Source: JBMNOZ01 sp050943335
Lineage (GTDB): Bacteria > Bacillota > Desulfitobacteriia > Desulfitobacteriales > Syntrophobotulaceae
DNA length: 64,000 bases
Direction of reading: 5' to 3'
Assembly: GCA_050943335.1 (NCBI GenBank)
Contig: JBMNOZ010000004.1
Coordinates: 1 to 64,000 of the forward strand
The first letter of the stretch is position 1, and the number at the start of each line of letters is the position of its first letter. Positions 32,377-40,653 of the stretch are shown here, in pieces. The position numbers and the translations under genes are program-made. The notes under the pieces were generated by a model that saw only the letters and a program-made list of their open reading frames with translations, was not told the origin of the DNA and did no database searches.

Positions 32377-34518
32377 ATGTTTAAGAAATTTGCGGTATTT
32401 TTAACGGTTTTATTTGTCCTTACCGGAGTTTCGCTGGCAATATTTTGGCATCACCCTACCAGTTTGGAACTTTATTCTGAGACTAATGTTTCGGCTGTTT
32501 ATAGAATAAATCTCGATCTCGGTGGCAAATGGAATAAATACTCTTCTCTGCAGGAAATGCCTCAGGAAGAAAGCGGGATATTTACCGGCGAATCTAGTAT
32601 AGTTCTGCCCTCAGCCCAAGGCTTCAAAGTCGCTGCTAAAAGCTTTAGCGTCTCTAGTAAATGGGGTACAGCGGGTAGCCAGTTGGTGCTAGAGGGCGTA
32701 AATGGTAAAGTGCGTGTCTTTCTTAATGGGATCAGGGAAGCTAACTTTTTGGGAGAATACGAGAGTTCAGGTGGCACTTGCTATCTTGATCTTGCCCCGG
32801 CGCGGCTTGATTATAAGCGAGAAAACATACTTTATTTAGATATGTCCCCCTCCGGTGCAGATAAAAGAAAATTATTCAGCTGGCTTTGGCCCCAAATGGG
32901 GACAATTACCGGGAAAATCCGTTTGGAAGCCGTTTCGGAGTCAACAATTGATATCTCTAGTATTACAATCAATTACAAAGAACCAGAAAAAATTGTTGTT
33001 AATTTAACTATCAGGCACCATCAATCTTTAGATCACGGTCCCTGGGCTATAAGCGGTACTCTAAAAAAAGATGAGCAAACCGTTGCGGAATGCCTTTTGC
33101 CCGTCAATTCCAATGGAGAGTATCTTCAAAAAGTCAGCCTTGTTTTTGACTTGGAAGCTGTAAACTTATGGAGTCCGGAGGAACCTTTTCTTTACGAGCT
33201 CGACCTTCTCTTAACCAATAATCGCGGTCAGGCGGATCGGGTGCAAATGCCCATCGGCATTTCCAAAAAGGCGGGTTCCCCTGCCGCCTGGCAGGTTAAC
33301 GGTGAAAAGTTTACCGTAAAGGCTCAAATAATAACCAAAGAGCAGGAACAATTGCTCCGAAACAAGCAACAAATTGAAAATTTCCTCCGCCAAGCGAAAC
33401 ATAAAGGCACCAATGTAATTTATTTTATGGGTTTTTTCCCGCCTGAAACTTGGCTTTATGAGGCTGATCGTCTAGGGATAGGGGTATGGTTGGAACTGCC
33501 GGTTTATTTTACTCCTCGACAAAAGATCCCTCCAGCGGATTATTTTGAAGATCTGTTTTCCATAATAAAACGCCATTCCTCTGTTCTAGCTATAACTGCG
33601 GCTACAGGTCTACCTCCATCGAAAGAGACAAAACAGTATATAGAGGAAGTTAGGAGTATATTTCCTGATCTCCCTGTTTATTCCGCTACGCTCTTTTCCG
33701 ATTTAGCCTTAGAAAGTGAAAATGTTCTTCCTCTTACAGGGGATAAAATAAGCGGAGAATGGGGGGAAGCGGAATTTCTTAAAACCGCGGACTTAAATTT
33801 ATTAGATTCCGCAACTCAGGTAAAGTATGATTGGAAGGGAGAAAAAACATTCGCCATTTCTTGGTTGGTTTGGCTCTTCCTTTTAAGTATCCAAAATTGG
33901 CGAGCGCCCAATTGGAAATACAGGGAGCTTTTTAATCCTAATCCGAAAAGGCCCATTCGCAGAGCATTTTTTTGGCGTAATCTTTTTTTCCTCAGCAGAT
34001 TAGGGTCCTGGGCCGCCTTAGCTACTTCGGCCTTGTTTCTCCTGCCCTCTGCTTTTCCTCCTTGGTTTCCCTATGACTTAGCTTGGTTAAATCTGCTTCG
34101 TAGTCAATCCCCTGTACTAATCTGGGCTCTTTTAACGGTTCTGTTACTATTCCTAAGATTTTTCCAAGTCGGTTTAGCAACCACTATGTTCCCCCACAAT
34201 CCCAAAGTCCTTAGCCTTTGCTGTTGGCTGGAAAGAAGATATAATTGGACTATACTCTTAGGGATTACTTGGGTTTTGCTAGTTTACAACTATTACTGGT
34301 ATTTCCCTTTAGTTCTTTATCTTTTACTGTCTTTGCTTTTGTTTCCGCTTCGAATTCTGGATATTCGGAGGCAAAAGGGTAAATTTTTTGGTTTGATAAT
34401 TCTTCCCTTGACAGTCATACTTATTTTTGGCCTTGCTTCGTTGCGGCATTTCCAGGATTGGGAGTACTTTTTTGGGCTAATAGAGGCTCTTATTTCTCTA
34501 AGACCGGCGCTTTTTTAA
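32377..34518 (+). CDS. Membrane protein with catalytically degenerate GH2-like ectodomain
   Basis: A 713-residue protein. Residues 4-22 form a signal anchor. Residues about 40-330 carry a sugar-binding jelly roll (VRVFLNGIREANFLG) and an immunoglobulin-like domain ending NLWSPEEPFLYELDLLL. Residues 330-450 resemble the start of a GH2 TIM barrel (YEADRLGIGVWLELPVYF near 360). The GH2 acid/base motif (RHPSI...GNE) reads RHSSVLAITAATGLPP near 399-414, so Asn-Glu is lost. From about 491 there are five to six membrane helices. It is probably a non-enzymatic surface sensor or glycan-binding protein. The start is ATG 32377 after GAGGGA. Confidence 0.75.
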   Translation: MFKKFAVFLTVLFVLTGVSLAIFWHHPTSLELYSETNVSAVYRINLDLGGKWNKYSSLQEMPQEESGIFTGESSIVLPSAQGFKVAAKSFSVSSKWGTAGSQLVLEGVNGKVRVFLNGIREANFLGEYESSGGTCYLDLAPARLDYKRENILYLDMSPSGADKRKLFSWLWPQMGTITGKIRLEAVSESTIDISSITINYKEPEKIVVNLTIRHHQSLDHGPWAISGTLKKDEQTVAECLLPVNSNGEYLQKVSLVFDLEAVNLWSPEEPFLYELDLLLTNNRGQADRVQMPIGISKKAGSPAAWQVNGEKFTVKAQIITKEQEQLLRNKQQIENFLRQAKHKGTNVIYFMGFFPPETWLYEADRLGIGVWLELPVYFTPRQKIPPADYFEDLFSIIKRHSSVLAITAATGLPPSKETKQYIEEVRSIFPDLPVYSATLFSDLALESENVLPLTGDKISGEWGEAEFLKTADLNLLDSATQVKYDWKGEKTFAISWLVWLFLLSIQNWRAPNWKYRELFNPNPKRPIRRAFFWRNLFFLSRLGSWAALATSALFLLPSAFPPWFPYDLAWLNLLRSQSPVLIWALLTVLLLFLRFFQVGLATTMFPHNPKVLSLCCWLERRYNWTILLGITWVLLVYNYYWYFPLVLYLLLSLLLFPLRILDIRRQKGKFFGLIILPLTVILIFGLASLRHFQDWEYFFGLIEALISLRPALF

Positions 34519-34533
34519 GGTTCTGGATTCTAT

Positions 34534-34551
34534 TTATAACTTAAGTTATAA
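34534..34551. promoter_or_regulatory. 18-bp perfect palindrome before the DUF1858 gene
   Basis: TTATAACTTAAGTTATAA reads the same on both strands and overlaps a TATAAT -10-like element (34547-34552), 41 bases before the ATG. The layout suits a repressor operator. The half-site spacing does not match the PerR box. Confidence 0.5.
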
Positions 34552-34591
34552 TAGGAAATAATATGTATATTAAACTTGCAGGAGGATTAAT

Positions 34592-34786
34592 ATGATTACT
34601 AAAGAAATGGTTATTGCTCAGGTTCTTAAAGAATATCCCCAAACAGCTAAAATTTTTTCCTCAATCGGTATGCATTGCTTAGGGTGTCCGTCTTCAACAA
34701 TGGAAACAGTTGAGGGCGCGGCTCTTACTCACGGTAAAGACCCGGATTGGTTAGTGGAGGAATTAAACAAAATAGTGGATAAATAA
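34592..34786 (+). CDS. DUF1858-domain protein
   Basis: A 64-residue protein with the DUF1858 pattern: MVIAQVLKEYPQTAKIFSSIG, then the cysteine motif MHCLGCPSS, and a helix DPDWLVEELNKIV. Stand-alone DUF1858 proteins occur in anaerobes and are homologous to the N-terminal part of ScdA/RIC-type iron-sulfur repair proteins; the two cysteines may bind a metal or cluster. GCAGGAGG precedes ATG 34592. A terminator follows and a palindrome precedes it, so it is a single-gene unit. Confidence 0.88.
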   Translation: MITKEMVIAQVLKEYPQTAKIFSSIGMHCLGCPSSTMETVEGAALTHGKDPDWLVEELNKIVDK

Positions 34787-34805
34787 AGCTAAAAAATTTT
34801 CTGTG

Positions 34806-34833
34806 GGCTTTGCATAGGAAAGCAAAGCCTTTT
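34806..34833 (+). terminator. Intrinsic terminator of the DUF1858 gene
   Basis: GGCTTTGC-ATAGGAAA-GCAAAGCC, a perfect 8-bp stem followed by TTTT. Confidence 0.7.
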
Positions 34834-34944
34834 ACATTTTAAAACCAAGGTATGGTAATATGGTATCGACCCAGAGGGGGACTCTGCCTTTCCATGGTTC
34901 GGTAAATTTAAAAAAAATGGGACAAATTTCCCATTTTTTTATTT
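34834..34944 (+). ncRNA. Candidate structured small RNA with its own terminator
   Basis: Between two terminators lies a region with no open frame but clear pairing: AACCAAGG (34843-34850) with CCATGGTT (34892-34899, one mismatch), an inner hairpin CAGAG-GGGGA-CTCTG (34872-34886), then AAATGGGA/TCCCATTT followed by T7 (34914-34940). A second terminator so soon after the DUF1858 terminator implies a separate transcript. No known RNA family was recognised and no good promoter is visible. Confidence 0.4.
34912..34944 (+). terminator. Intrinsic terminator before mraZ
   Basis: AAAAATGGGA-CAAATT-TCCCATTTTT-type stem (arms around GGGA/TCCC) followed by a long T tract. It insulates the dcw operon from upstream transcription. 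Confidence 0.7.
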
Positions 34945-34989
34945 TTTTTAAAAGGCTAGAAGGAAATACAAAACTTGTGTAGAATGAAG

Positions 34990-35014
34990 TGGGATAAGGT
35001 GGGTAAAAGTGGTG
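34990..35014 (+). promoter_or_regulatory. MraZ operator: three TGGGN-type repeats
   Basis: TGGGA (34990), TGGGT (35000) and TGGTG (35010) are spaced exactly 10 bases apart, each followed by a 5-base spacer. MraZ is known to bind such TGGGN-N5 direct repeats upstream of its own operon. The site is 30 bases before the mraZ start and predicts autoregulation of the dcw cluster. Confidence 0.75.
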
Positions 35015-35043
35015 ACTAAATAATCCCTAGAGGGGTGAATCCT

Positions 35044-35475
35044 ATGTTTATGGGGGAATTCCTCCATACAATAGATAATAAAGGACGCTTGATAATCCCA
35101 GCGAAATTTCGAGAGGCCTTAGGGGATAAATTTATTGTCACTAAAGGTTTAGATAACTGTTTGTTTCTTTACCCTCTAGAGGAATGGAGAATTTTCGAAA
35201 CCAAACTTAAGAAATTACCGGTGTCTCAACCAAAGGCTCGGGCTTTTGTGCGATTCTTTTTTTCCGGAGCAGCTGAATGTGAGTTCGATAAACAGGGTAG
35301 AATTTTACTGCCTCTTAATTTGAGGGAATATGCGGCGCTGGAAAAAGAGGTTGTGGTCGTCGGAGTTATGAATAGGATTGAGGTCTGGGATGCCGTGAAA
35401 TGGAATGAATACTGTTTAGAGGCGGAGAGCAATTATGAAGAGGCTGCTGAATCGTTGGTTGATTTAGGAATCTAG
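35044..35475 (+). CDS. mraZ: Transcriptional regulator MraZ
   Basis: MraZ is an AbrB-like DNA-binding protein that heads the dcw cluster and controls it. The 143-residue product has two SpoVT/AbrB half domains: MGEFLHTIDNKGRLIIPAKFRE near 3-24 and AECEFDKQGRILLPLNLRE near 75-93, both with the D-x-x-GR signature. ATG 35044 is preferred over GTG 35035 because AGAGGGG lies about 10 bases upstream. The MraZ operator lies directly before it. Confidence 0.95.
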   Translation: MFMGEFLHTIDNKGRLIIPAKFREALGDKFIVTKGLDNCLFLYPLEEWRIFETKLKKLPVSQPKARAFVRFFFSGAAECEFDKQGRILLPLNLREYAALEKEVVVVGVMNRIEVWDAVKWNEYCLEAESNYEEAAESLVDLGI

Positions 35476-35489
35476 GAGGAATGGCGAAT

Positions 35490-36428
35490 TTGAGTTTTCA
35501 ACATCGCAGTGTCCTGCTTGAAGAAACAATAGATTTACTTGTTACCGATGCTGAGGGTTTATATGTGGATTGCACTCTCGGGGGAGCCGGGCATGCTAAG
35601 CTTCTCCTGGAAAGGCTTAGTCCCCGGGGGAGGCTGGTCTGTTTTGATCACGATGAAGCCGCCATTAAAAATGCACAAAAAGTCTTTGCCGCTGAAGATC
35701 GGGTCACTATTTTTCAAAAAAACTTTGTTTTCTTAGAAGAAACTTTGCGCGAGCATAACCTCTTACCGGTTACTGGCATAATGTTCGATCTAGGGGTTTC
35801 TTCTCCCCAGTTGGATGAAGCAGAAAGAGGTTTTAGTTATCAACAAGATTCTCCTTTAGACATGAGAATGGACCGGGGGTCAAAACTGACTGCCGCTGAG
35901 ATTGTTAATTCATGGTCTGTAGAAGATTTAACTAGGATTTTTAAGGATTATGGTGAAGAAAAGTGGGCTTCTAGAATTGCCAAATTTATAGAGAAATCCC
36001 GGGCTGTGGAGCCCTTGAAAACAACACATCAGTTGGTTGAAATCATAAAAAAAGCTATTCCCGCTGCGGCGCGCCGAACAGGTCCTCATCCGGCAAAGAG
36101 GATTTTTCAGGCTCTAAGAATTGCAGTAAACAAAGAACTAGAAGTTTTGGAAGCCGCATTAGGCCAAGCTCTAAAATGTTTAGCCAGCGGGGGAAGGATT
36201 GCTGTTATTAGCTTTCACTCTTTGGAAGATAGGATTGTCAAAAATGTTTTTCAGAAGGGGTTGGGTAAATGCACTTGCCCTCCTGACTTTCCAATTTGCC
36301 AATGTGAGTCCCAGGCTTTTTTAAAGTTAGTTACCAGAAAACCTATTCTTCCTTCGAAAGAGGAATTAGAATCGAATCCCAGAGCAAGAAGTTCCAAGTT
36401 GCGGGTCGCGGAGAAACTTCAGGTCTAA
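35490..36428 (+). CDS. rsmH: 16S rRNA m4C1402 methyltransferase RsmH (MraW)
   Basis: RsmH methylates N4 of C1402 in 16S rRNA using SAM. The 312-residue product shows FQHRSVLLEETIDLL at the N-terminus, the SAM site DCTLGGAGHAKLLLE near 26, MFDLGVSSPQLDEAERGFSY near 95 and the C-terminal FHSLEDRIVK block. TTG 35490 fits AGGAGG (35474-35479) at 10 bases; the in-frame ATG 35481 touches that site and is less likely. The gene follows mraZ by 14 bases. Confidence 0.94.
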   Translation: MSFQHRSVLLEETIDLLVTDAEGLYVDCTLGGAGHAKLLLERLSPRGRLVCFDHDEAAIKNAQKVFAAEDRVTIFQKNFVFLEETLREHNLLPVTGIMFDLGVSSPQLDEAERGFSYQQDSPLDMRMDRGSKLTAAEIVNSWSVEDLTRIFKDYGEEKWASRIAKFIEKSRAVEPLKTTHQLVEIIKKAIPAAARRTGPHPAKRIFQALRIAVNKELEVLEAALGQALKCLASGGRIAVISFHSLEDRIVKNVFQKGLGKCTCPPDFPICQCESQAFLKLVTRKPILPSKEELESNPRARSSKLRVAEKLQV

Positions 36429-36449
36429 ACAAGGGGGGAGCAGAATACT

Positions 36450-36962
36450 ATGTTAGTGGCAGAAAGAAAACATAATTATGACGAACTTATTGGTCGTCAA
36501 TATGTAGAGGAGGATGTCCGGAAGGAATCCGTAAAAAGGAGAAGCCACACCAAAAAACATTCTCAAAAGCTAAGGCTGCAAAGTCTGGTTATCGTCTTGG
36601 CCATTATTACCATGTTTGGAATTATTGGAGCCAAAACCGTCCATATCAATATTGTTAAAGGAGCGGAGATCAAGGCCTTAGAGAGTGAACTCCAAGCTTT
36701 AAATATCGAAAGGGATTTATTACAGGTGGAAGTAGATCGCTTACGCTCTGTAGCAAGAATTGAAAAAGCGGCTTTAGCAATGGGCATGGAAAAACCTGAA
36801 GAGACTATTTATATTGCCGAAGACCTGATTCCATTAGAAAAAGCGGCAGGGGTGGACCAAACTCAAGAGATTGCCGTAACACCGAGTGAAAGCGAAACTA
36901 ATTCCGTGGTAGATAAAATTTTTCATGTTTTCACCAGCTTTTTTGGCTCAACCCAAAGGTAA
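36450..36962 (+). CDS. ftsL: Cell division protein FtsL
   Basis: FtsL is a bitopic divisome protein that pairs with DivIC/FtsB and activates septal synthesis. The 170-residue product has a basic cytoplasmic part (KRRSHTKKHSQKLRLQ), one membrane helix at about 49-68 (LVIVLAIITMFGIIGAK) and an extracellular leucine-zipper-like coiled coil (ALESELQALNIERDLLQVEVDRL), plus a C-terminal extension. Sequence conservation is low in this family; position between rsmH and the PBP supports the call. Confidence 0.86.
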   Translation: MLVAERKHNYDELIGRQYVEEDVRKESVKRRSHTKKHSQKLRLQSLVIVLAIITMFGIIGAKTVHINIVKGAEIKALESELQALNIERDLLQVEVDRLRSVARIEKAALAMGMEKPEETIYIAEDLIPLEKAAGVDQTQEIAVTPSESETNSVVDKIFHVFTSFFGSTQR

Positions 36963-36983
36963 ACGCATTTTTTGAGTTCTAGT

Positions 36984-37006
36984 CTACCCCTAAAACTTGG
37001 GGGTAG
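36984..37006 (+). promoter_or_regulatory. Hairpin covering the ribosome binding site of the PBP gene
   Basis: CTACCCC (36984-36990) pairs with GGGGTAG (37000-37006); the right arm is the only Shine-Dalgarno-like sequence before ATG 37014. AATTTTT follows, so it could act as a translation-blocking hairpin or a weak terminator. Confidence 0.45.
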
Positions 37007-37013
37007 AATTTTT

Positions 37014-39062
37014 ATGGTACAACTCCTGTCTTTAAGAAAGAGAATTTTTTTACTTTTCTTATTATGCTCTATTTTTATGATAATTCTTATTATTCGGTTA
37101 GGATTTGTGCAATTAAGGGATGGGCCTTTTTTAAAGAATCTAGCCGATGAAGAACATTTTCGGGGGGTACCCGTGGCTCCCAAAAGAGGGAATATTGAGG
37201 ATTGTAACGGTGAAATCCTGGCCATGAGTGTCAGTTCAGAGACTGTTTATGCTGTTCCTGCCGAGGTAAAAAAGTCCGGACGGCAAGAAGAGATTGCCTC
37301 TGAATTGGCCCCTCTTCTAGAGATGGAAAAGGAAGAAGTTTTAGCTAAAATTACAAAGCGTTCTTCCTTAGAATATGTAAAAAAGAAAATACCCGCGGAA
37401 ACAGCGGCGATTATAAAAAAGCTTAATCTCCCGGGAATCGGTATTGTGGAGGACAGTGTGAGATTTTACCCTCATGGGACTTTGGCAGCTCATATTCTCG
37501 GTTTTACGGGCATCGATAATCAAGGGCTAGAGGGAATTGAGTATTCCAGAGACGAGGAATTGACAGGAAACCCGGGGAGCATTCTCACTGAATACGGAGC
37601 TGACGGCATTAAGATACCCGGCGGTAGACAGGAGTTTATTCCACCCGTTCAGGGAAATACAGTTAGATTAACTATCGATAAAAATATCCAGGCTTTTGCG
37701 GAGCGAGAACTAAAAAGACTGATGAGCGGGCAGGGTCGAAATATGGAAGGCCGATCCCCAAAGAGCGCTTCTATTTTAGTTATGGAACCTTCGACGGGGA
37801 AGATGTTAGCCATTGCTTCCGCTCCAACTTTTGACCCCAATAATTATCAGGCCTATCCGGTTGCTGTGCGCCGTAATATCGCTATTCAAAACGGTTATGA
37901 ACCAGGCTCGACTTTTAAAATTATAACTTTAGCGGCTGCTTTGGAAGAGAAGGTTATTAAACCCGAGGAATCATTCACTGATCCAGGGGCGGCTGTAATA
38001 CTCGGTAAAAGAATACGCTGCTGGAAGGCAGGCGGCCATGGGACCCAAACCATGGTTCAAGTGGTAGAGAACTCCTGTAACCCCGGTTTTGTAGAAATGG
38101 GTCAGCGCCTAGGACTGGATAGGTTTTATAAATATCTCCTGGCCTTTGGCTTTGGACGTAAAACTGGTATTGAAATGTCAGGAGAGGCGAAAGGGATTTT
38201 AACGGATAAAAAAAGAGCCACGATGTTAGACTTAGCCACGATGTCCATCGGGCAAGCTAATAATGTCACTCCTATTCAGCTCCTCACAGCAGTTTCTGCC
38301 GTTGCTAACGGAGGGGTTTTACTTAAACCCCAATTAGTGCTAGAAATTGTTTCTCCGACCGGGGAGGTAATTGTGCCTTTCAAAAAAGAAGTGGTAGGCA
38401 GAGTTATTTCTAAGGAGACGGCAAGGCTGGAAAGGGAAATCTTGGAGTCAGTAGTTACCAATGGGACGGGGCGCAGGGCCTTTCTCCCTGGGTATCGGGT
38501 AGCAGGGAAGACTGGAACGGCACAGAAGGCTGCAGGTGGCGCTTATATTCAGGGGGAGTATGTAGCTTCTTTTGTCAGTTTTGCCCCGGCGGATAACCCC
38601 CGCTTGGCGATTTTGGTTGTGATCGACGGAGTCCCCTTTTACGGCGGGGTGGTCGCGGGACCAGTTGTGCAGGCTGTAATGTTAGATTCTCTAAAATATT
38701 TAGGGGTCAAACCTGATCCTAAGGCGCCGCTTAGTTTAGGTTCTCCAATGTATGGGGTTGAAATTCCGCCGGTGAAAGAAGCTGCTGTGGTTCCGTCAGT
38801 GATCGGCAGACCTTTAAACGAAGCGCAGGAAGTTTTAAAAGAAGCGGGTTTTAAAGTCCTGGTCGAAGGACAGGGCTCAAGTGTCAAGGATCAGATTCCT
38901 CACGGCGAGGCGCAGGTAGAGAAGGGTTCAACTGTAATAATTTATCTGGGACCAAAAGCCGGAGAACCGGATCTTGCCCCCTGGCTAAATACTTATGATC
39001 CAGACGTGGAGGCTATAAAGGATTTGGGCAAAAGAATTCCGCCTGGCGTAAAAAGCCCCTAA
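37014..39062 (+). CDS. Class B penicillin-binding protein with PASTA domain (FtsI/SpoVD)
   Basis: A septal or spore-cortex transpeptidase. The 682-residue protein has one N-terminal membrane helix, a dimerisation domain, and a transpeptidase domain with SxxK (GSTFKII near 298), SxN (NSCN near 355) and KTGTAQK near 500. A single C-terminal PASTA domain follows (VVPSVIGRPLNEAQEVLKEAGFKV). One PASTA unit is the SpoVD pattern in Bacillus (PbpB has two), but with a single such gene here it may serve vegetative division. The start ATG 37014 lies behind an RBS-covering hairpin. Confidence 0.92.
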   Translation: MVQLLSLRKRIFLLFLLCSIFMIILIIRLGFVQLRDGPFLKNLADEEHFRGVPVAPKRGNIEDCNGEILAMSVSSETVYAVPAEVKKSGRQEEIASELAPLLEMEKEEVLAKITKRSSLEYVKKKIPAETAAIIKKLNLPGIGIVEDSVRFYPHGTLAAHILGFTGIDNQGLEGIEYSRDEELTGNPGSILTEYGADGIKIPGGRQEFIPPVQGNTVRLTIDKNIQAFAERELKRLMSGQGRNMEGRSPKSASILVMEPSTGKMLAIASAPTFDPNNYQAYPVAVRRNIAIQNGYEPGSTFKIITLAAALEEKVIKPEESFTDPGAAVILGKRIRCWKAGGHGTQTMVQVVENSCNPGFVEMGQRLGLDRFYKYLLAFGFGRKTGIEMSGEAKGILTDKKRATMLDLATMSIGQANNVTPIQLLTAVSAVANGGVLLKPQLVLEIVSPTGEVIVPFKKEVVGRVISKETARLEREILESVVTNGTGRRAFLPGYRVAGKTGTAQKAAGGAYIQGEYVASFVSFAPADNPRLAILVVIDGVPFYGGVVAGPVVQAVMLDSLKYLGVKPDPKAPLSLGSPMYGVEIPPVKEAAVVPSVIGRPLNEAQEVLKEAGFKVLVEGQGSSVKDQIPHGEAQVEKGSTVIIYLGPKAGEPDLAPWLNTYDPDVEAIKDLGKRIPPGVKSP

Positions 39063-39073
39063 AAATAGCAGTT

Positions 39074-39105
39074 AGCAGACCGAAAAAAAGTTTTTTAGGT
39101 CTGCT
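39074..39105 (+). terminator. Long hairpin between the PBP gene and murE
   Basis: AGCAGACC (39074-39081) and GGTCTGCT (39098-39105) enclose A6 and T6 that also pair, giving about 14 bp. The following CCTCCTTTATT is only partly T-rich. It may be a terminator, with murE then starting from a separate promoter (TATAAT at 39130-39135). Confidence 0.55.
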
Positions 39106-39150
39106 CCTCCTTTATTATGTTAATAATAGTATAATAGCAAGGTAAAAGGG

Positions 39151-40653
39151 GTGAGGAAGATTACTAATAACATTAAAAGTCTTAAAGATATAATCGGTGA
39201 TTTAAAAGAAGTGGAGATACTTGGGGATCCCTATACTAAGGTCTCTGGAATAACGCAAGATTCGAGAAAAATTACTCAAGGGGATCTTTATATATGTATT
39301 CCCGGCTTAAAAGTTGACGGCCACAAGTTCGCAGAAGATGCGGTAAGAGCCGGAGCCGCCGCTTTGGTTGTAGAACGCTATCTCGACATCGATGTCCCGC
39401 AGATTAAAGTAAAAAAAGCGCGAGATGTCGGAGGTTATTTAGCCGCTGCTTTTTACAATTGTCCCTCCCGACAATTGGAATTAGTCGGGGTAACAGGTAC
39501 GAACGGGAAAACAACAGTCAGTCATTTAATAGAAAGGATTGCCCGTCGAAGCGGGAAAAAAACAGGTTTGATCGGAACTTTGGGAGCAAAGATCGGAGAA
39601 AAAATTATTCACGGTCAATTGACCACTCCGGAGGCCCCTGAAATCCAGAGATTGTTGGCAGATATGGTAGCGAACCGGGTGGAGACAGCGGCCATGGAAG
39701 TTTCCTCTCATGCCTTATCTTTAAGCCGGGTTAAGGGCTGTGTTTATTCGGCGGCGGTTTTCACCAATCTTTCTCAGGACCATCTTGATTATCATTCCAA
39801 TATGAGGGAATATCTGGAAACTAAAGCTCGGCTTTTTTCCAGCCTTAAGGAAAACCCCGAAAAACAGTATGCTATAATCAATTCAGATGATCCCTCATAT
39901 GAATATCTAAAGCAAAAAACAGCTTGTAGGATTATGACTTATGGGTTAGAGGGTAATCCGGATTTTAAAGCCGAGAACATCAGACTTTCCTCCCAGGGAG
40001 TAGAGTTCGAGGTTCGCTATAATTCTTTGGTTGCAGAAGTCCGTTATAAAACACCTGGAAAATTCAGTGTTTACAACGCTTTGGCGGCGATGGCCTGGGG
40101 TTTAACCGGCGGCTATTCTTTGGACACTGTACTTTCGGCTCTAAATGAAATTGAAGGGGTTCCGGGAAGATTTGAAAGCCTTCGCTTTGGTCAACCCTTT
40201 ACGGTAATTGTAGATTATGCCCATACCCCGGCCGGCCTAGAAAATGTACTCCAGACAGCGAAAGAAGTTACAGATGGAAAATTGATTACGGTTTTCGGCT
40301 GTGGGGGAGATAGAGATCGATCCAAAAGGCCAATAATGGGCCAGGTAGCGGGCGAGTTAAGCGATTTTACCATTGTTACTTCCGATAATCCTCGAACTGA
40401 GAATCCCCGGGAAATTATCGAGGATATTTTGCCCGGGCTAAAAAAGACTGGAGTTTCTCCTGCGGACTATAAAATAATTGAAGACCGCCGGGAGGCTATC
40501 GGTTACGCTTGCTCTTTAGCCACCCGCGGGGATACGGTCGTAATAGCCGGCAAGGGACATGAGGATTATCAAATCATTGGTACTGAAAAAATACATTTTA
40601 GCGATCAGGAAGAAGTTATAAAAGCATTAAGGGGATTAGGCTATGTGGGATAG
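39151..40653 (+). CDS. murE: UDP-MurNAc-tripeptide synthetase MurE (meso-DAP type)
   Basis: MurE adds the third amino acid to the peptidoglycan stem peptide. The 500-residue product has the ATP site GVTGTNGKTTVSHL near 113, EVSSHALSLSRV near 180 and FTNLSQDHLDYH. The selectivity motif DNPR (TSDNPRTENPREI near 410) indicates meso-diaminopimelate rather than lysine. The start is GTG 39151, close behind AAAGGG. It overlaps murF by 11 bases. Confidence 0.95.
   Translation: MRKITNNIKSLKDIIGDLKEVEILGDPYTKVSGITQDSRKITQGDLYICIPGLKVDGHKFAEDAVRAGAAALVVERYLDIDVPQIKVKKARDVGGYLAAAFYNCPSRQLELVGVTGTNGKTTVSHLIERIARRSGKKTGLIGTLGAKIGEKIIHGQLTTPEAPEIQRLLADMVANRVETAAMEVSSHALSLSRVKGCVYSAAVFTNLSQDHLDYHSNMREYLETKARLFSSLKENPEKQYAIINSDDPSYEYLKQKTACRIMTYGLEGNPDFKAENIRLSSQGVEFEVRYNSLVAEVRYKTPGKFSVYNALAAMAWGLTGGYSLDTVLSALNEIEGVPGRFESLRFGQPFTVIVDYAHTPAGLENVLQTAKEVTDGKLITVFGCGGDRDRSKRPIMGQVAGELSDFTIVTSDNPRTENPREIIEDILPGLKKTGVSPADYKIIEDRREAIGYACSLATRGDTVVIAGKGHEDYQIIGTEKIHFSDQEEVIKALRGLGYVG

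Noticed and set aside
34534..34551. Palindrome considered as a second PerR box
   Set aside because: PerR half-sites are separated by one base; here the TTATAA ends are six bases apart.
34843..34899. Structured gap considered as SRP RNA, 6S RNA or a known riboswitch
   Set aside because: It lacks the SRP GGAA tetraloop motif and conserved asymmetric loop, is too short for 6S RNA, and shows no conserved core of classes I know.
39074..39105. Strong inverted repeat considered as a transposon end or MITE
   Set aside because: It is a single hairpin with no flanking duplication, no second copy seen in the window and a position after a stop codon typical of a terminator.
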